This document shows, in pieces, positions 35,504 through 45,292 of a stretch of DNA of 64,000 nucleotides (the first letter of the stretch is position 1; every line of letters begins with the position of its first letter). This stretch comes from Pustulibacterium marinum (GTDB taxonomy: Bacteria; Bacteroidota; Bacteroidia; Flavobacteriales; Flavobacteriaceae), in contig NZ_FPBK01000001.1 in the NCBI RefSeq assembly GCF_900116665.1, forward strand, positions 642,112 to 706,111. Direction: 5' to 3'. Made by a program: the position numbers and the translations under genes. The notes beneath the pieces are model-generated. The model saw only the letters and a list, made by a program, of their open reading frames with translations, searched no databases and was not told where the DNA came from.

Positions 35504-36789
35504 TGTTATATAAAAGAAGTAGTGAGTTGTTTGCTCAAGCAAGTAAAGTGATTCCTGGCGGAGTAAACTCTCCGGTGAGAGCTTTTAAAGCAGTGGGAGG
35601 AACACCTATTTTTATAAAAGAAGCAAAAGGAGCTTATTTGTATGATGAAGATGGAAACCGTTTGATAGATTATATCGCATCTTGGGGACCAATGATTTTA
35701 GGACATGCATATGAGCCTGTAACCAATGCTGTTATTGAAAAAACTAAAAAAGGAACTTCTTTTGGAACGCCTACCGAAATAGAAACTAAAATTGCTGAAT
35801 TGGCAGTGGCGATGGTTCCTAATATTGATAAAATCCGATTTGTAAATAGTGGAACCGAGGCTTGTATGAGTGCAGTCCGTCTAGCTAGAGGATTTACAGG
35901 AAGAGATAAGATCATCAAATTTGCGGGTTGTTATCACGGGCATTCTGATTCTTTTTTGATTCAGGCAGGAAGTGGAGCAGTTACCTTTGGTTCACCAAAT
36001 AGTCCTGGAGTAACACAGGGAACAGCGAAGGATACTTTACTAGCTCCGTATAATAATTTAGACGCTGTTGAAGCACTTTTTGAAGCCAATAAAGATGAAA
36101 TAGCAGCTATAATTATTGAACCAATTGCCGGAAATATGGGGTGTGTAATTCCTAAAGAAGGCTTTCTAGAAGGTTTAAGAGCGTTGTGTGATAAGCACAA
36201 CACACTGTTGATTTTTGATGAAGTGATGACAGGTTTTCGTCTTGGAAAAGGTGGCGCTCAGGAAAAATTAGGAATCGATGCTGATATTGTAACTTTTGGA
36301 AAAGTAATTGGTGGCGGTTTGCCGGTTGGAGCATTTGCGGCGAGAGCCGAAATTATGAGCTATTTAGCTCCGGAAGGTCCAGTATACCAAGCAGGAACTT
36401 TGAGCGGAAATCCTTTAGCAATGGCAGCCGGTCTAGCCATGTTAACAGCATTAAACGATACTCCTGAAGTTTTTGAAAGTTTAGAAAAGAAGACAGCTTA
36501 CCTACACGAAGGTTTTGAGAAAGCCTTGTCTAAAACTTCTTTGGAATATACCATAAATAGATTTGGTTCTATGATTTCGGTATTTTTTGCAAAAGATGAA
36601 GTGGTGGATTTTGAAACTTCAGCAACAGCAAATAATGATACTTTTAAGAAGTATTTCCATGGTATGTTGGCAGAAGGAATCTATTTGCCGCCAAGCTCAT
36701 TTGAAAGTTATTTTTTAAATGATGCTTTGTCTTATGAAGATTTAGATTTTACAATCGCTGCTTTTGAGAAAGTTGTAGCAACATTGTAA
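35503..36789 (+). CDS. hemL: Glutamate-1-semialdehyde 2,1-aminomutase
   Basis: This 428-residue PLP enzyme makes 5-aminolevulinate from glutamate-1-semialdehyde in tetrapyrrole synthesis. Visible motifs are [11 protein letters not shown] at the N-terminus, [25 protein letters not shown] and the PLP-lysine stretch [14 protein letters not shown]. Length is normal. Its start codon overlaps the stop of the glucosaminidase gene (TAATG), and the operon ends at the terminator that follows. Confidence 0.96.
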   Translation: MLYKRSSELFAQASKVIPGGVNSPVRAFKAVGGTPIFIKEAKGAYLYDEDGNRLIDYIASWGPMILGHAYEPVTNAVIEKTKKGTSFGTPTEIETKIAELAVAMVPNIDKIRFVNSGTEACMSAVRLARGFTGRDKIIKFAGCYHGHSDSFLIQAGSGAVTFGSPNSPGVTQGTAKDTLLAPYNNLDAVEALFEANKDEIAAIIIEPIAGNMGCVIPKEGFLEGLRALCDKHNTLLIFDEVMTGFRLGKGGAQEKLGIDADIVTFGKVIGGGLPVGAFAARAEIMSYLAPEGPVYQAGTLSGNPLAMAAGLAMLTALNDTPEVFESLEKKTAYLHEGFEKALSKTSLEYTINRFGSMISVFFAKDEVVDFETSATANNDTFKKYFHGMLAEGIYLPPSSFESYFLNDALSYEDLDFTIAAFEKVVATL

Positions 36790-36813
36790 ACAAAAAATAT
36801 AGCAAATAAAAAA

Positions 36814-36833
36814 AATCCGGTTTTAAACCGGAT
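36814..36833. terminator. Bidirectional terminator
   Basis: AATCCGGTTTTAAACCGGATT-type stem (AATCCGGTTT/AAACCGGATT) with A and T runs serves hemL (plus) and the small secreted protein gene (minus). Confidence 0.9.
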
Positions 36834-36858
36834 TTTTTTATTCTTTAGTATGTGTGGG

Positions 36859-37200
36859 TTATTGCATTTGAACGTACCCCATAAAAGTATCATACTGTTC
36901 GTCTGTAAGAACATCTTTAATTTCTGGTAAGATATCTGCAGCATATTTCTCTCTCATAACAGAAAATTTGCTGTTAGGATATGGAGATGCAGTAGCATCA
37001 ACATAGTCTAATTTGTTTTCTTCATATTTTTTGATAACGTCAAACATATCAAATTGCTGGTCTTTGGTTAATTGTAAAGCTCCAACTAATTCCATTGTTT
37101 TTCTTTTTGCCATGGCATCATAATCAACACTGGTTTGTGCATATGCTGTAATGCCTGCAAACATGAAGAAACAGATAAATAGTGTGTAAATTTTTTTCAT
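36859..37200 (-). CDS. Small secreted protein of unknown function
   Basis: This 113-residue protein has a signal peptide (about 1-22, ending AYAQ). The mature part is mostly helical (LTKDQQFDMFDVIKKYEENK and ADILPEIKDVLTDEQYDTFM). The LTxxQ-like end is reminiscent of periplasmic Spy/CpxP-type helical proteins, but similarity is weak. The ATG at 37200 (MKKIYTLFICFF) starts a clean signal peptide; an upstream ATG at 37257 would add 19 residues with no signal-like start. It sits between hemL and rpe with its own terminator. Confidence 0.7.
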   Translation of the reverse strand: MKKIYTLFICFFMFAGITAYAQTSVDYDAMAKRKTMELVGALQLTKDQQFDMFDVIKKYEENKLDYVDATASPYPNSKFSVMREKYAADILPEIKDVLTDEQYDTFMGYVQMQ

Positions 37201-37277
37201 AGTATGGTGAAGTGTTTTATAAACTTCAATTTTAAGGAAAAAACCTAACATATACAAATGCTTATTTCAGTGTTTTG

Positions 37278-37946
37278 TTATAATTCAAAGTTTGTAAGAT
37301 TCTTTAACTCTTTAATAGTGTCTATTGGATTGTCACTTTTAAAAACAAAGCTTCCGGCTACTAAGACATCTGCACCTGCATCAACTAGTTTTTTTGCATT
37401 GACAGATGATACTCCACCGTCTATTTCTATTAATGTACTTGCATTTTTGGTAAGGATCATTTCTTTTAAAGTGCTTACTTTTCGATAAGTGTTTTCAATG
37501 AATGATTGTCCGCCAAAACCTGGATTAACGCTCATGATGAGAACAATGTCAATATCCGTTATGATATCTTCTAATAAAGAAATTGGGGTATGAGGATTGA
37601 GCGCCACACCAGCTTTCATACCTTCAGCTTTTATGGCTTGTAAAGTTCTATGCAAGTGTGTACATGCTTCGTAATGAACGGTAAGATGATCTGCTCCCAA
37701 GTCAGCAAACGTTTTGATATATCTATCAGGATTCTCTATCATTAAATGAACATCGTTTACTTTGGTAGTATGTTTTGTTATTGCTTCCAAAACAGGCATA
37801 CCAAAAGAAATATTTGGAACAAACATTCCGTCCATAATATCAATATGAAACCAATCTGCTTCGCTATTATTAACAAGTTCTATATCGCGTTGAAGATTTG
37901 CGAAATCTGCTGCGAGTAAGGAAGGAGCAATCAATTTATTGTTCAT
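37278..37946 (-). CDS. rpe: Ribulose-phosphate 3-epimerase
   Basis: This 222-residue TIM-barrel enzyme interconverts ribulose-5-phosphate and xylulose-5-phosphate. Motifs HIDIMDGMFVPN, HLMIENPDRYI, MSVNPGFGGQ and EIDGGVS are all present, with the metal and acid-base residues in the first and last. It is about 18 kb from the rpiB-gnd-zwf-pgl operon, so the branch is not in one transcript. A -7 element at 37970-37977 marks its own promoter. Confidence 0.96.
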   Translation of the reverse strand: MNNKLIAPSLLAADFANLQRDIELVNNSEADWFHIDIMDGMFVPNISFGMPVLEAITKHTTKVNDVHLMIENPDRYIKTFADLGADHLTVHYEACTHLHRTLQAIKAEGMKAGVALNPHTPISLLEDIITDIDIVLIMSVNPGFGGQSFIENTYRKVSTLKEMILTKNASTLIEIDGGVSSVNAKKLVDAGADVLVAGSFVFKSDNPIDTIKELKNLTNFEL

Positions 37947-37969
37947 CGTAAATTCTTTTACTAAGTACT

Positions 37970-37977
37970 CAAATGTA
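37970..37977 (-). promoter_or_regulatory. Bacteroidota -7 promoter element for rpe
   Basis: On the minus strand TACATTTG matches TAnnTTTG and ends 23 bases before the rpe ATG. Confidence 0.5.
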
Positions 37978-37993
37978 CATATTAAAAATGAAA

Positions 37994-38016
37994 AACTCCG
38001 GTAATCAGCCGGAGTT
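37994..38016 (-). terminator. Terminator of the sigma factor gene
   Basis: AACTCCGG and CCGGAGTT form a stem with a 7-base loop and T-run on the minus strand. It is about 150 bases past the rpoD stop codon. Confidence 0.75.
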
Positions 38017-38166
38017 CATTCATCAATCAAAAAACGAACAGTTATGATAAACTGTTGTAGTCTTATATATTTTTAAATAGATATTTCTTCTTTAAGAAGC
38101 GTTCATACAAATATAAACAAAGATTTTTAATATCAATGTTTTTAAAAATGAAACGAAAACTTAAAA

Positions 38167-39030
38167 TTAACCTAAATATGTTTTTAAGATTTTACTTCTT
38201 GAAGTGTGCTTCAATCTACGAATAGCTTTTTCTTTGATTTGTCTAACACGTTCACGAGTTAAATCGAAAGTTTCTCCAATTTCTTCAAGTGTCATTGGGT
38301 GTTGGTCACCTAATCCAAAGTACAAACGAATTACGTCTGCTTCTCTTGGAGTTAATGTTTCCAAAGCTCTTTCAATTTCGGTACGTAAAGATTCATGTAA
38401 CAAGTCTCTGTCTGGGTTTGGAGATTCTCCAGAACGCAAAACATCATAAAGGTTAGAATCTTCACCTTCCACTAAAGGAGCATCCATAGATACGTGACGA
38501 CCAGAGTTTTTCATAGACTCTTTTACATCGTTCACAGTCATGTCTAGCTCTTTTGCAATTTCTTCTGCAGAAGGAACACGTTCATGTGCTTGCTCTAAGA
38601 AAGCGAAAGTTTTATTGATTTTGTTAATAGAACCAATTTTGTTTAGCGGTAAACGTACGATACGAGATTGCTCTGCCAATGCTTGAAGAATAGATTGACG
38701 AATCCACCATACTGCATAAGAGATAAATTTAAATCCACGTGTTTCATCGAAACGTTGTGCTGCTTTGATAAGTCCTAAGTTACCTTCATTAATAAGATCG
38801 GGTAAGGTTAACCCTTGGTTTTGATATTGTTTCGCTACAGAAACTACGAAACGTAAGTTTGCTTTTGTAAGTTTTTCGAGTGCTCTTTGGTCACCAGCTT
38901 TGATTCGCTGTGCTAATTCTACCTCTTCATCTGCAGTAATCAAATCAACTTTACCTATTTCTTGAAGGTATTTGTCTAATGATGCTGTCTCTCTGTTGGT
39001 AACCTGTTTTGTAATTTTAAGCTGTCTCAT
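38167..39030 (-). CDS. rpoD: Primary RNA polymerase sigma factor
   Basis: This 287-residue protein is the short Bacteroidota form of the primary sigma factor, which lacks region 1.1. Region 1.2 starts at [16 protein letters not shown]. Region 2 has the [16 protein letters not shown] core-binding helix and [20 protein letters not shown], which reads the -7 element. Region 4.2 has [19 protein letters not shown]. It would drive the TAnnTTTG promoters seen in the window. It starts at an ATG and diverges from the PUL regulator across 145 bp. Confidence 0.95.
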   Translation of the reverse strand: MRQLKITKQVTNRETASLDKYLQEIGKVDLITADEEVELAQRIKAGDQRALEKLTKANLRFVVSVAKQYQNQGLTLPDLINEGNLGLIKAAQRFDETRGFKFISYAVWWIRQSILQALAEQSRIVRLPLNKIGSINKINKTFAFLEQAHERVPSAEEIAKELDMTVNDVKESMKNSGRHVSMDAPLVEGEDSNLYDVLRSGESPNPDRDLLHESLRTEIERALETLTPREADVIRLYFGLGDQHPMTLEEIGETFDLTRERVRQIKEKAIRRLKHTSRSKILKTYLG

Positions 39031-39175
39031 ATGTACTTGTCCTTGTTTTTAATTTGGGTTTGAGTGCGTGCGCTTTTAGTTATACGTATGAATGCTTCCA
39101 AATGTTACAAAAAAGTTTGATTATTTTTTGAAGGCATAAAATAACTTACATTAGCACTGTAGATTATTTAATTCT

Positions 39176-41920
39176 ATGATGAGATTTCATTCCTATATAT
39201 TTATTTTAATTTTTCTTATAAGTTCTACGCTAAGGGCGCAAGTAGAAACGTATCCAGTAACCAATTATGCGGTAAACGAATATGGAGCTGCAAATCAAAA
39301 TTGGGGTATTTCTTTAAATGATAAAGAACATGTTTTTGTTGCGAATCATCAAGGTTTATTGCTATTTGACGGTCAGCATTGGGAATTAAAGAAATTGCCA
39401 AACAATACCATTGTACGCTCCGTATTGTCAGATTATAATAGAGTGTATACTGGTTCTTATGAGGAATTTGGTTATTGGAAAGAAAACGAATTTGGAGTGT
39501 ATGAGTATACATCTTTAACTTCATTAATAGATAATAGTTATGAATTTCAGAGCGAAGAATTCTGGGAGATTGTTAAATGGAATAATAAAATAGTATTTAG
39601 ATCTTTTAGAGCTCTTTATATATATGATGGAAAAACTATTCAGGTTGTAGAACCTAATTTAATTATCACTAAAATTTTTCCGTTTGAAGATCAATTGATT
39701 CTTGGGACAGAGAACAGAGGCGTTTATTCTTGTACTTCTACATATAGAATTCTGCCGTTGGAAGGTTCAGAAGAAATTTCAGATTTGTCTATTGCTGATA
39801 TTGCTTTGTTGTCCAAAGATGAATTGATTATTGGATCTAAGTATGATGGTGTTTTTTCTATCAGAAATAAAAAACTTTCAAGGTGGAGTTCAGAATTAAA
39901 TCAAATATTAGAAGAAGATCAGTTAAATAAGATTGCCGTTATAAATAGTTCGGAAGTGGTTTTTGGAACTATTAAAAATGGATTGGTTTTTTATGATCTG
40001 AATCAAAAAAGTATTACACATTTCAATAGAAGTTTAGGATTGCAGAATAATACAATCCTCGGACTAGCCTGTGGCAAAGATCATTTATGGGTGGCTCAGG
40101 ATAATGGTATTTCTGTATTGGATGTCACTAGTGGAATCACATTTTTCAATGATCTTAGTGGTCAGCTGGGAACAGTTTACGATGTTAAACAGTTTGAAGG
40201 TACTACGTATCTAGGTAGTAATACCGGAGTTTTTTATTTTGAAAATGAGCAGTTGAAGTTTCTTGAAGGTAGCCAAGGACACGTTTGGTCTCTCACTTTA
40301 GTGGACGGGAAGTTATTATGTGGGCATAATGATGGATTGTTTCAAATTAAGAATAAAACTTTTCAGCCTATTGCTGGTTTAGAAGGTACTTTTAGCGTTT
40401 CTAAAATTCCAAATGAAGCCAACTCATATTTGGCGGGAACCTATATTGGTATTTCTAAATTGACATACTATAATGGTCAATGGCAAACTAGCAGAATTAG
40501 GAATGTAGATTTTCCTGTAAGCGCAATTGTTTTTGAAGCAGAAGATACCATTTGGGCTACACATCCTTATAAAGGTTTGTACAGAATCGCTCTAAATGAT
40601 AATATGACGGAAGCTGAACTGCTGAAGTTTAATGATCATGAAGTGCGGCTTACAGATTATCAAACTAGAATTCATAAAATAAATGATAACATAGTATTTT
40701 ATGTGAGTAATAAATGGTTTACCTATAATAAAGAGCAGAATCAAATTATAGAATTCGATGAATACAAGCATTTGAATGGCTATAAATTAATCTTCAATAA
40801 TGAAGGTAGATATTGGTTTATTGATTCAGATAGAAATGAATTACAATTTGTAAGCAAGAAATTGGCACTAGCGGTAACCAATACCGATTTACTTTCTAGA
40901 ATTACGCCTCTTTATGAAAAAATATTTCAGAAGAATGATAGTATTTATTCCATTCCGTTAAATGATGGTTTTGCGAGTTTAAATCTAAATGAGCTTAAAA
41001 AAGAACGAATTAGTGATGAAGTAAGAATAGCTACACTACGAAGAGTTTACACAGATCAACATGAGTATCAAATAAAAAATGGTAGTGAAATACCTTTTGA
41101 TGAAGCCACTAGCTTAACAGTGTCTTTTGGGTTTCCATACGGTGACGGAGAAGATTTTACATACGAGCTCGAAGGTCCAATTGATCAAACCGGTGAAACA
41201 TTGAATGGCGATGTAATCCTCCAGAACTTAACCTATGGTCAATACATTTTAAAAGTTTTACTACCAAACTCCGATGATAAAATTCTTTCCTACACGTTTA
41301 AGGTTTTACCTCCTTGGTATCTTTCTGAAGTAATGATTCTAGGGTATATACTACTGAGTGTTTTACTTATTTATTTGATATTTTATTTGAATAAAAGAAG
41401 TATGCAAAAATACCAGCGAAAACTCCACTTGAAAATGCAAGAAGAGGAGGCTAAAAAGAAAGCGGAGTTAGAGCGTGTAGCTCTGCACAAGGAGGTAGAG
41501 TTGAAACAAAAAGAACTTATGAATTCTACCTTAATTATTAGTAAAAAGAATGAGCTATTACTAGAGTTAAAAAATGAATTCAAACGAATAAAAGATAATT
41601 CAGTCAATGAATATCGTGTGAAAAGTTTAATAGCAAAAACTACAGATGCTATAAGTAATGAAGAAGATTGGGAAGTTTTTGAAACTAATTTCAATGAGCT
41701 CCATGACGATTTCTTTAAAAAATTGATTAAAGCATATCCGAAGTTAACCTCCAAGGATTTAAAATTATGTGCCTACATTAAAATGGGATTAATGTCAAAA
41801 GAGATTTCACCATTAATGGGTATTACCACCAGAGGTGTAGAATTACATCGTTATCGTCTTCGTAAAAAATTGGATTTATCCAAAGAACAGGATTTGACAA
41901 AATATCTACTGTCATTTTAA
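39176..41920 (+). CDS. Membrane-spanning propeller sensor with LuxR-type HTH
   Basis: This 914-residue protein has a signal peptide (about 1-21), then a long periplasmic region built of regulator-propeller repeats (about 25-620), and a triple-tyrosine (Y_Y_Y) beta-sandwich (about 640-715; DFTYELEGPIDQ). A transmembrane helix follows (VMILGYILLSVLLIYLIFYL), then a coiled coil (about 745-810), and a C-terminal helix-turn-helix of the LuxR/GerE type (LTSKDLKLCAYIKMGLMSKE, ending RKKLDLSKE). It lacks histidine-kinase and receiver domains. It probably senses a glycan fragment in the periplasm and regulates DNA directly from the membrane. It sits before susC, which suggests it controls this locus. 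Confidence 0.85.
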   Translation: MMRFHSYIFILIFLISSTLRAQVETYPVTNYAVNEYGAANQNWGISLNDKEHVFVANHQGLLLFDGQHWELKKLPNNTIVRSVLSDYNRVYTGSYEEFGYWKENEFGVYEYTSLTSLIDNSYEFQSEEFWEIVKWNNKIVFRSFRALYIYDGKTIQVVEPNLIITKIFPFEDQLILGTENRGVYSCTSTYRILPLEGSEEISDLSIADIALLSKDELIIGSKYDGVFSIRNKKLSRWSSELNQILEEDQLNKIAVINSSEVVFGTIKNGLVFYDLNQKSITHFNRSLGLQNNTILGLACGKDHLWVAQDNGISVLDVTSGITFFNDLSGQLGTVYDVKQFEGTTYLGSNTGVFYFENEQLKFLEGSQGHVWSLTLVDGKLLCGHNDGLFQIKNKTFQPIAGLEGTFSVSKIPNEANSYLAGTYIGISKLTYYNGQWQTSRIRNVDFPVSAIVFEAEDTIWATHPYKGLYRIALNDNMTEAELLKFNDHEVRLTDYQTRIHKINDNIVFYVSNKWFTYNKEQNQIIEFDEYKHLNGYKLIFNNEGRYWFIDSDRNELQFVSKKLALAVTNTDLLSRITPLYEKIFQKNDSIYSIPLNDGFASLNLNELKKERISDEVRIATLRRVYTDQHEYQIKNGSEIPFDEATSLTVSFGFPYGDGEDFTYELEGPIDQTGETLNGDVILQNLTYGQYILKVLLPNSDDKILSYTFKVLPPWYLSEVMILGYILLSVLLIYLIFYLNKRSMQKYQRKLHLKMQEEEAKKKAELERVALHKEVELKQKELMNSTLIISKKNELLLELKNEFKRIKDNSVNEYRVKSLIAKTTDAISNEEDWEVFETNFNELHDDFFKKLIKAYPKLTSKDLKLCAYIKMGLMSKEISPLMGITTRGVELHRYRLRKKLDLSKEQDLTKYLLSF

Positions 41921-42150
41921 ATATTTTTCAATATTGTAGTTTAATTTTTCGTAAATAACACCACATCATCACTACATCAATATGTTAAAATTTTAAATTC
42001 ATAGTGAATTATTTAATATGTAATGAGCTGTAAATCAATTTTTTAATTATTGTTTAAGTTGATGAGCCCTTTTAAGGTTACTACGTCTAAAACGATTTCG
42101 TGTTTTCGTGATACTTTTACATCGAAAATCAAGAACAAATATTATACGCA

Positions 42151-45100
42151 ATGAAAATTAAAACTTTATTTCTGGTTTTATTTTTACTTTCTACAGTGGG
42201 TATGGTAGCACAAACTACTATTACCGGAACTGTTTATGATGACAATAACATGCCTTTACCAGGGGCCAATGTTACTGTACAAGGTAAAGACGCATATTCC
42301 ATTACAGATTTCGACGGAAAGTTTTCTGTTGAAGCAGAAGAGGGAGATGTTTTAAACATTAGTTATCTAGGATTCCAGTCTCAAAAATTGACTGTGGGTT
42401 CTGAGACAAACCTTACCATTACTTTACAACCCGAAGCATCTCAATTAGATGAAGTAGTTGTTATCGGATATGGTACACAAAAGAAAGCAGATGTTACGGG
42501 TGCAGTTTCTAGTGTGAAAGCTGAAGACCTTATCAAACAACCTGCTGTAAATGCAACACAATCTATTCAAGGTAAAATGTCTGGGGTAAATATTGTGAAT
42601 AGCAATGCTCCTGGAGCAACTCCAAACATTATTATTCGTGGTACAGGTACTGCTGCTGGTGGTACAAATGTACTGTACGTTGTAGATGGTATTCAAACAA
42701 GAGATATCTCTAACATTAACCCTGGAGATATTGAATCTATGAACGTTTTAAAAGATGCTGCTTCTGCTGCAATTTATGGTATGGACGCCGCAAACGGTGT
42801 AGTTATTATTACCACTAAAAAAGGTAAAGCGGGTAAAATGAAAGTAGGTTTAAATACTTATTACGGAGCAAAAAGTATGTTGAATCCTGTTGAAATGGCA
42901 AACGCAAGTCAGTACGTGACGTATTTTAATGAGCGTTTGACTTCTGAAGGAGCAACAGCATTTTTATCTGAAGATCAGCCGTATGATACAGATTGGTATG
43001 ATGCACTAACCGATGTTGGTTTTGTAAACAACAACGAGGTAACCCTTTCTGGAGCATCGGATAATGTGAGCTACTATATGAGCTATAGTAATTATAACGA
43101 AGATGGAATTTTGAAAAACAATGACTATTCTCGTAATACAATTAGAGCTAATAACTCCGCAGATTTCTTCAATGATAAATTGAAATTAACTTCTAACATG
43201 AGTGCGTCTTTCATAAAGAGTACTCCAAAACCTTTTAGTTCATTTAATTCTGCTTATCGTCAAGCACCGGTGGTTCCTGTTTACTATCCTGATGGGAAAT
43301 TTGGTCAACCGTTTTGGAATCAGTCTACGGGTATTGCTACCTATGATGTTGGAGCTGGTGAAACAAGAGGACAATTGAATTCTATTGGAAACCCAGTTTC
43401 TCAAGTGTATTATAACAACGAGAAGAATACAGGTATCGATCTTCAAGCGTTGTTTCAAGCTGATTTAAAAGTGACAGATTATTTGACGTTGACTTCTAGA
43501 TTTGCAGGAACAAAATCATTTTCTAATCAACGTATCTTCAACGATATTAGAAATCAATGGTTAACAAGTTACCCTTATTTGTCTGAATCAGATTTTGATA
43601 CGAACCAAGAAAATAACCCAACGTCAACTACGTATGCAGATAATAGTCTAGCTTATAACAAATATGAAAATTTCACCTATAACTGGGATACGTATTTAAC
43701 TTTTAATAAAGTTTTTAATGATAAGCATAACGTAAATGCGACTTTAGGTACTACCAGAGGTATGAGGGATAAATCAGAGACCATTTATATGTTGGGGTAT
43801 AATGTTCCTCAGAAAGAGCAATATTGGAGTATGAATTTTGCTGGAGATGAAATTGAAAAACAAATTACGCAAACTATTGGAACTCCGTATAAGCAATTAT
43901 CTTATTTTGCTAGACTTCAATATAACTATGATTCTAAATACTACTTACAAGCAAACTTTAGACGTGACGGAGTAAGCACATTTAAAAATGAATCAGAAGC
44001 AGGTTCTAGTACAGACTATTTTGGAAACTTTCCATCATTCAGTTTAGGATGGGCGTTATCTAATGAGCAATTTTTTGAAAACGTAAAGTTTGTAAACTTC
44101 TTAAAGCTAAGAGCTGGTTGGGGTAGAATGGGTAATTCAGATGTACCTTTCAACGTTCGTTCGTTCACAACCAATACCGGTGCAACTAACAATAATGTGA
44201 ATTATGTATTTGGACCATCTCAAACGTTGACATACGGAGCTGCTTTAGGAGCCAATGTTTATCCAATCTCTTGGGAGGTTACAGAGGAAACTAACTTAGG
44301 TTTTGACTTTGCAATGTTCAATTCTAAGTTGAGTGGTGCTGTAAACTATTACAATAGAAATACTGATAATGCAATTCTAAATGTAACACCAATTTATACA
44401 TCAGAATCAGTAGACTCTTATTATGATCATGGAGCAGAAATTTCTAACAAAGGTTTGGAATTTGAACTAACTTGGAGAGAAAGTGTGAACGAAGACTTCT
44501 CTTATAGTGTAGGAGCAACCTTCTCTACAAATAAAAATACTGTAGAAAATGTAAAATCTGCATATGACGGACAAACAGGAGGAAGCTTGAGTAATGGTCA
44601 AATTACAAAAAGATTACAAGAAGGCGAGTCATTATATGGCTGGTGGATGTGGGAAGCCGATGGAGTTTGGCAAACACAAGATGAAATTGATAGCAACGCT
44701 CATTACGGTACTCCAATGCCAGGATACTTAAGATATAAAGATCAGAATGGAGATGGTGTTATTGATGACAATGATAAAAAATTCTTTGGATCATACTTGC
44801 CAACTTATAATGTAGGTTTAAATGTTACTTTGAACTATAAAAACTGGGATCTTTCTGTTGATGGATTTGGAGCAGGAGGAAACAAAGTATATAATGCTTT
44901 GAAAGGTGTTCGTATCAACGGAGGAGAAAATATTGCTGCGGACGTATTTGAAGATCGTTGGACAGGAGCAGGATCTACCAATACAAACCCTGGTGCAGCA
45001 AGAGATTCATATGCTTCCAGCTACTATTTAGAAGATGGAGATTATTTTAGAATCAATGCCATGACCATAGGTTATACCCTAAGAGATGTGATCAAAGAAG

Positions 45101-45267
45101 TTTCTAGAATTAGAATTTATGCAACAGCACAAAATCCATTTTTATTTACAAAGTATAGCGGATTTACTCCGGAAATTTCTGGAACAGCTGCAGGAACAGG
45201 AGGTATTGAACTTTCAGCTTACCCAAATACCAAAACATTCATGTTTGGTGTAAACGTTGATTTATAA
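42151..45267 (+). CDS. SusC/RagA-type TonB-dependent glycan transporter
   Basis: This 1038-residue outer-membrane protein has a signal peptide (about 1-21), a carboxypeptidase-regulatory-like domain (about 23-95; GTVYDDNNMPLPGANV), a TonB box-like stretch LDEVVVIGYGTQKK and a plug domain (about 115-235; INPGDIESMNVLKDAASAAI). The rest is the beta-barrel, ending in TFMFGVNVDL. With SusD it should import oligosaccharides made by the GH144 enzymes. The SusD start lies 25 bases downstream. The 230-bp leader upstream has no clear promoter match. Confidence 0.95.
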   Translation: MKIKTLFLVLFLLSTVGMVAQTTITGTVYDDNNMPLPGANVTVQGKDAYSITDFDGKFSVEAEEGDVLNISYLGFQSQKLTVGSETNLTITLQPEASQLDEVVVIGYGTQKKADVTGAVSSVKAEDLIKQPAVNATQSIQGKMSGVNIVNSNAPGATPNIIIRGTGTAAGGTNVLYVVDGIQTRDISNINPGDIESMNVLKDAASAAIYGMDAANGVVIITTKKGKAGKMKVGLNTYYGAKSMLNPVEMANASQYVTYFNERLTSEGATAFLSEDQPYDTDWYDALTDVGFVNNNEVTLSGASDNVSYYMSYSNYNEDGILKNNDYSRNTIRANNSADFFNDKLKLTSNMSASFIKSTPKPFSSFNSAYRQAPVVPVYYPDGKFGQPFWNQSTGIATYDVGAGETRGQLNSIGNPVSQVYYNNEKNTGIDLQALFQADLKVTDYLTLTSRFAGTKSFSNQRIFNDIRNQWLTSYPYLSESDFDTNQENNPTSTTYADNSLAYNKYENFTYNWDTYLTFNKVFNDKHNVNATLGTTRGMRDKSETIYMLGYNVPQKEQYWSMNFAGDEIEKQITQTIGTPYKQLSYFARLQYNYDSKYYLQANFRRDGVSTFKNESEAGSSTDYFGNFPSFSLGWALSNEQFFENVKFVNFLKLRAGWGRMGNSDVPFNVRSFTTNTGATNNNVNYVFGPSQTLTYGAALGANVYPISWEVTEETNLGFDFAMFNSKLSGAVNYYNRNTDNAILNVTPIYTSESVDSYYDHGAEISNKGLEFELTWRESVNEDFSYSVGATFSTNKNTVENVKSAYDGQTGGSLSNGQITKRLQEGESLYGWWMWEADGVWQTQDEIDSNAHYGTPMPGYLRYKDQNGDGVIDDNDKKFFGSYLPTYNVGLNVTLNYKNWDLSVDGFGAGGNKVYNALKGVRINGGENIAADVFEDRWTGAGSTNTNPGAARDSYASSYYLEDGDYFRINAMTIGYTLRDVIKEVSRIRIYATAQNPFLFTKYSGFTPEISGTAAGTGGIELSAYPNTKTFMFGVNVDL

Positions 45268-45292
45268 AAAAAAACTTAAAAAGAAGAATCCA

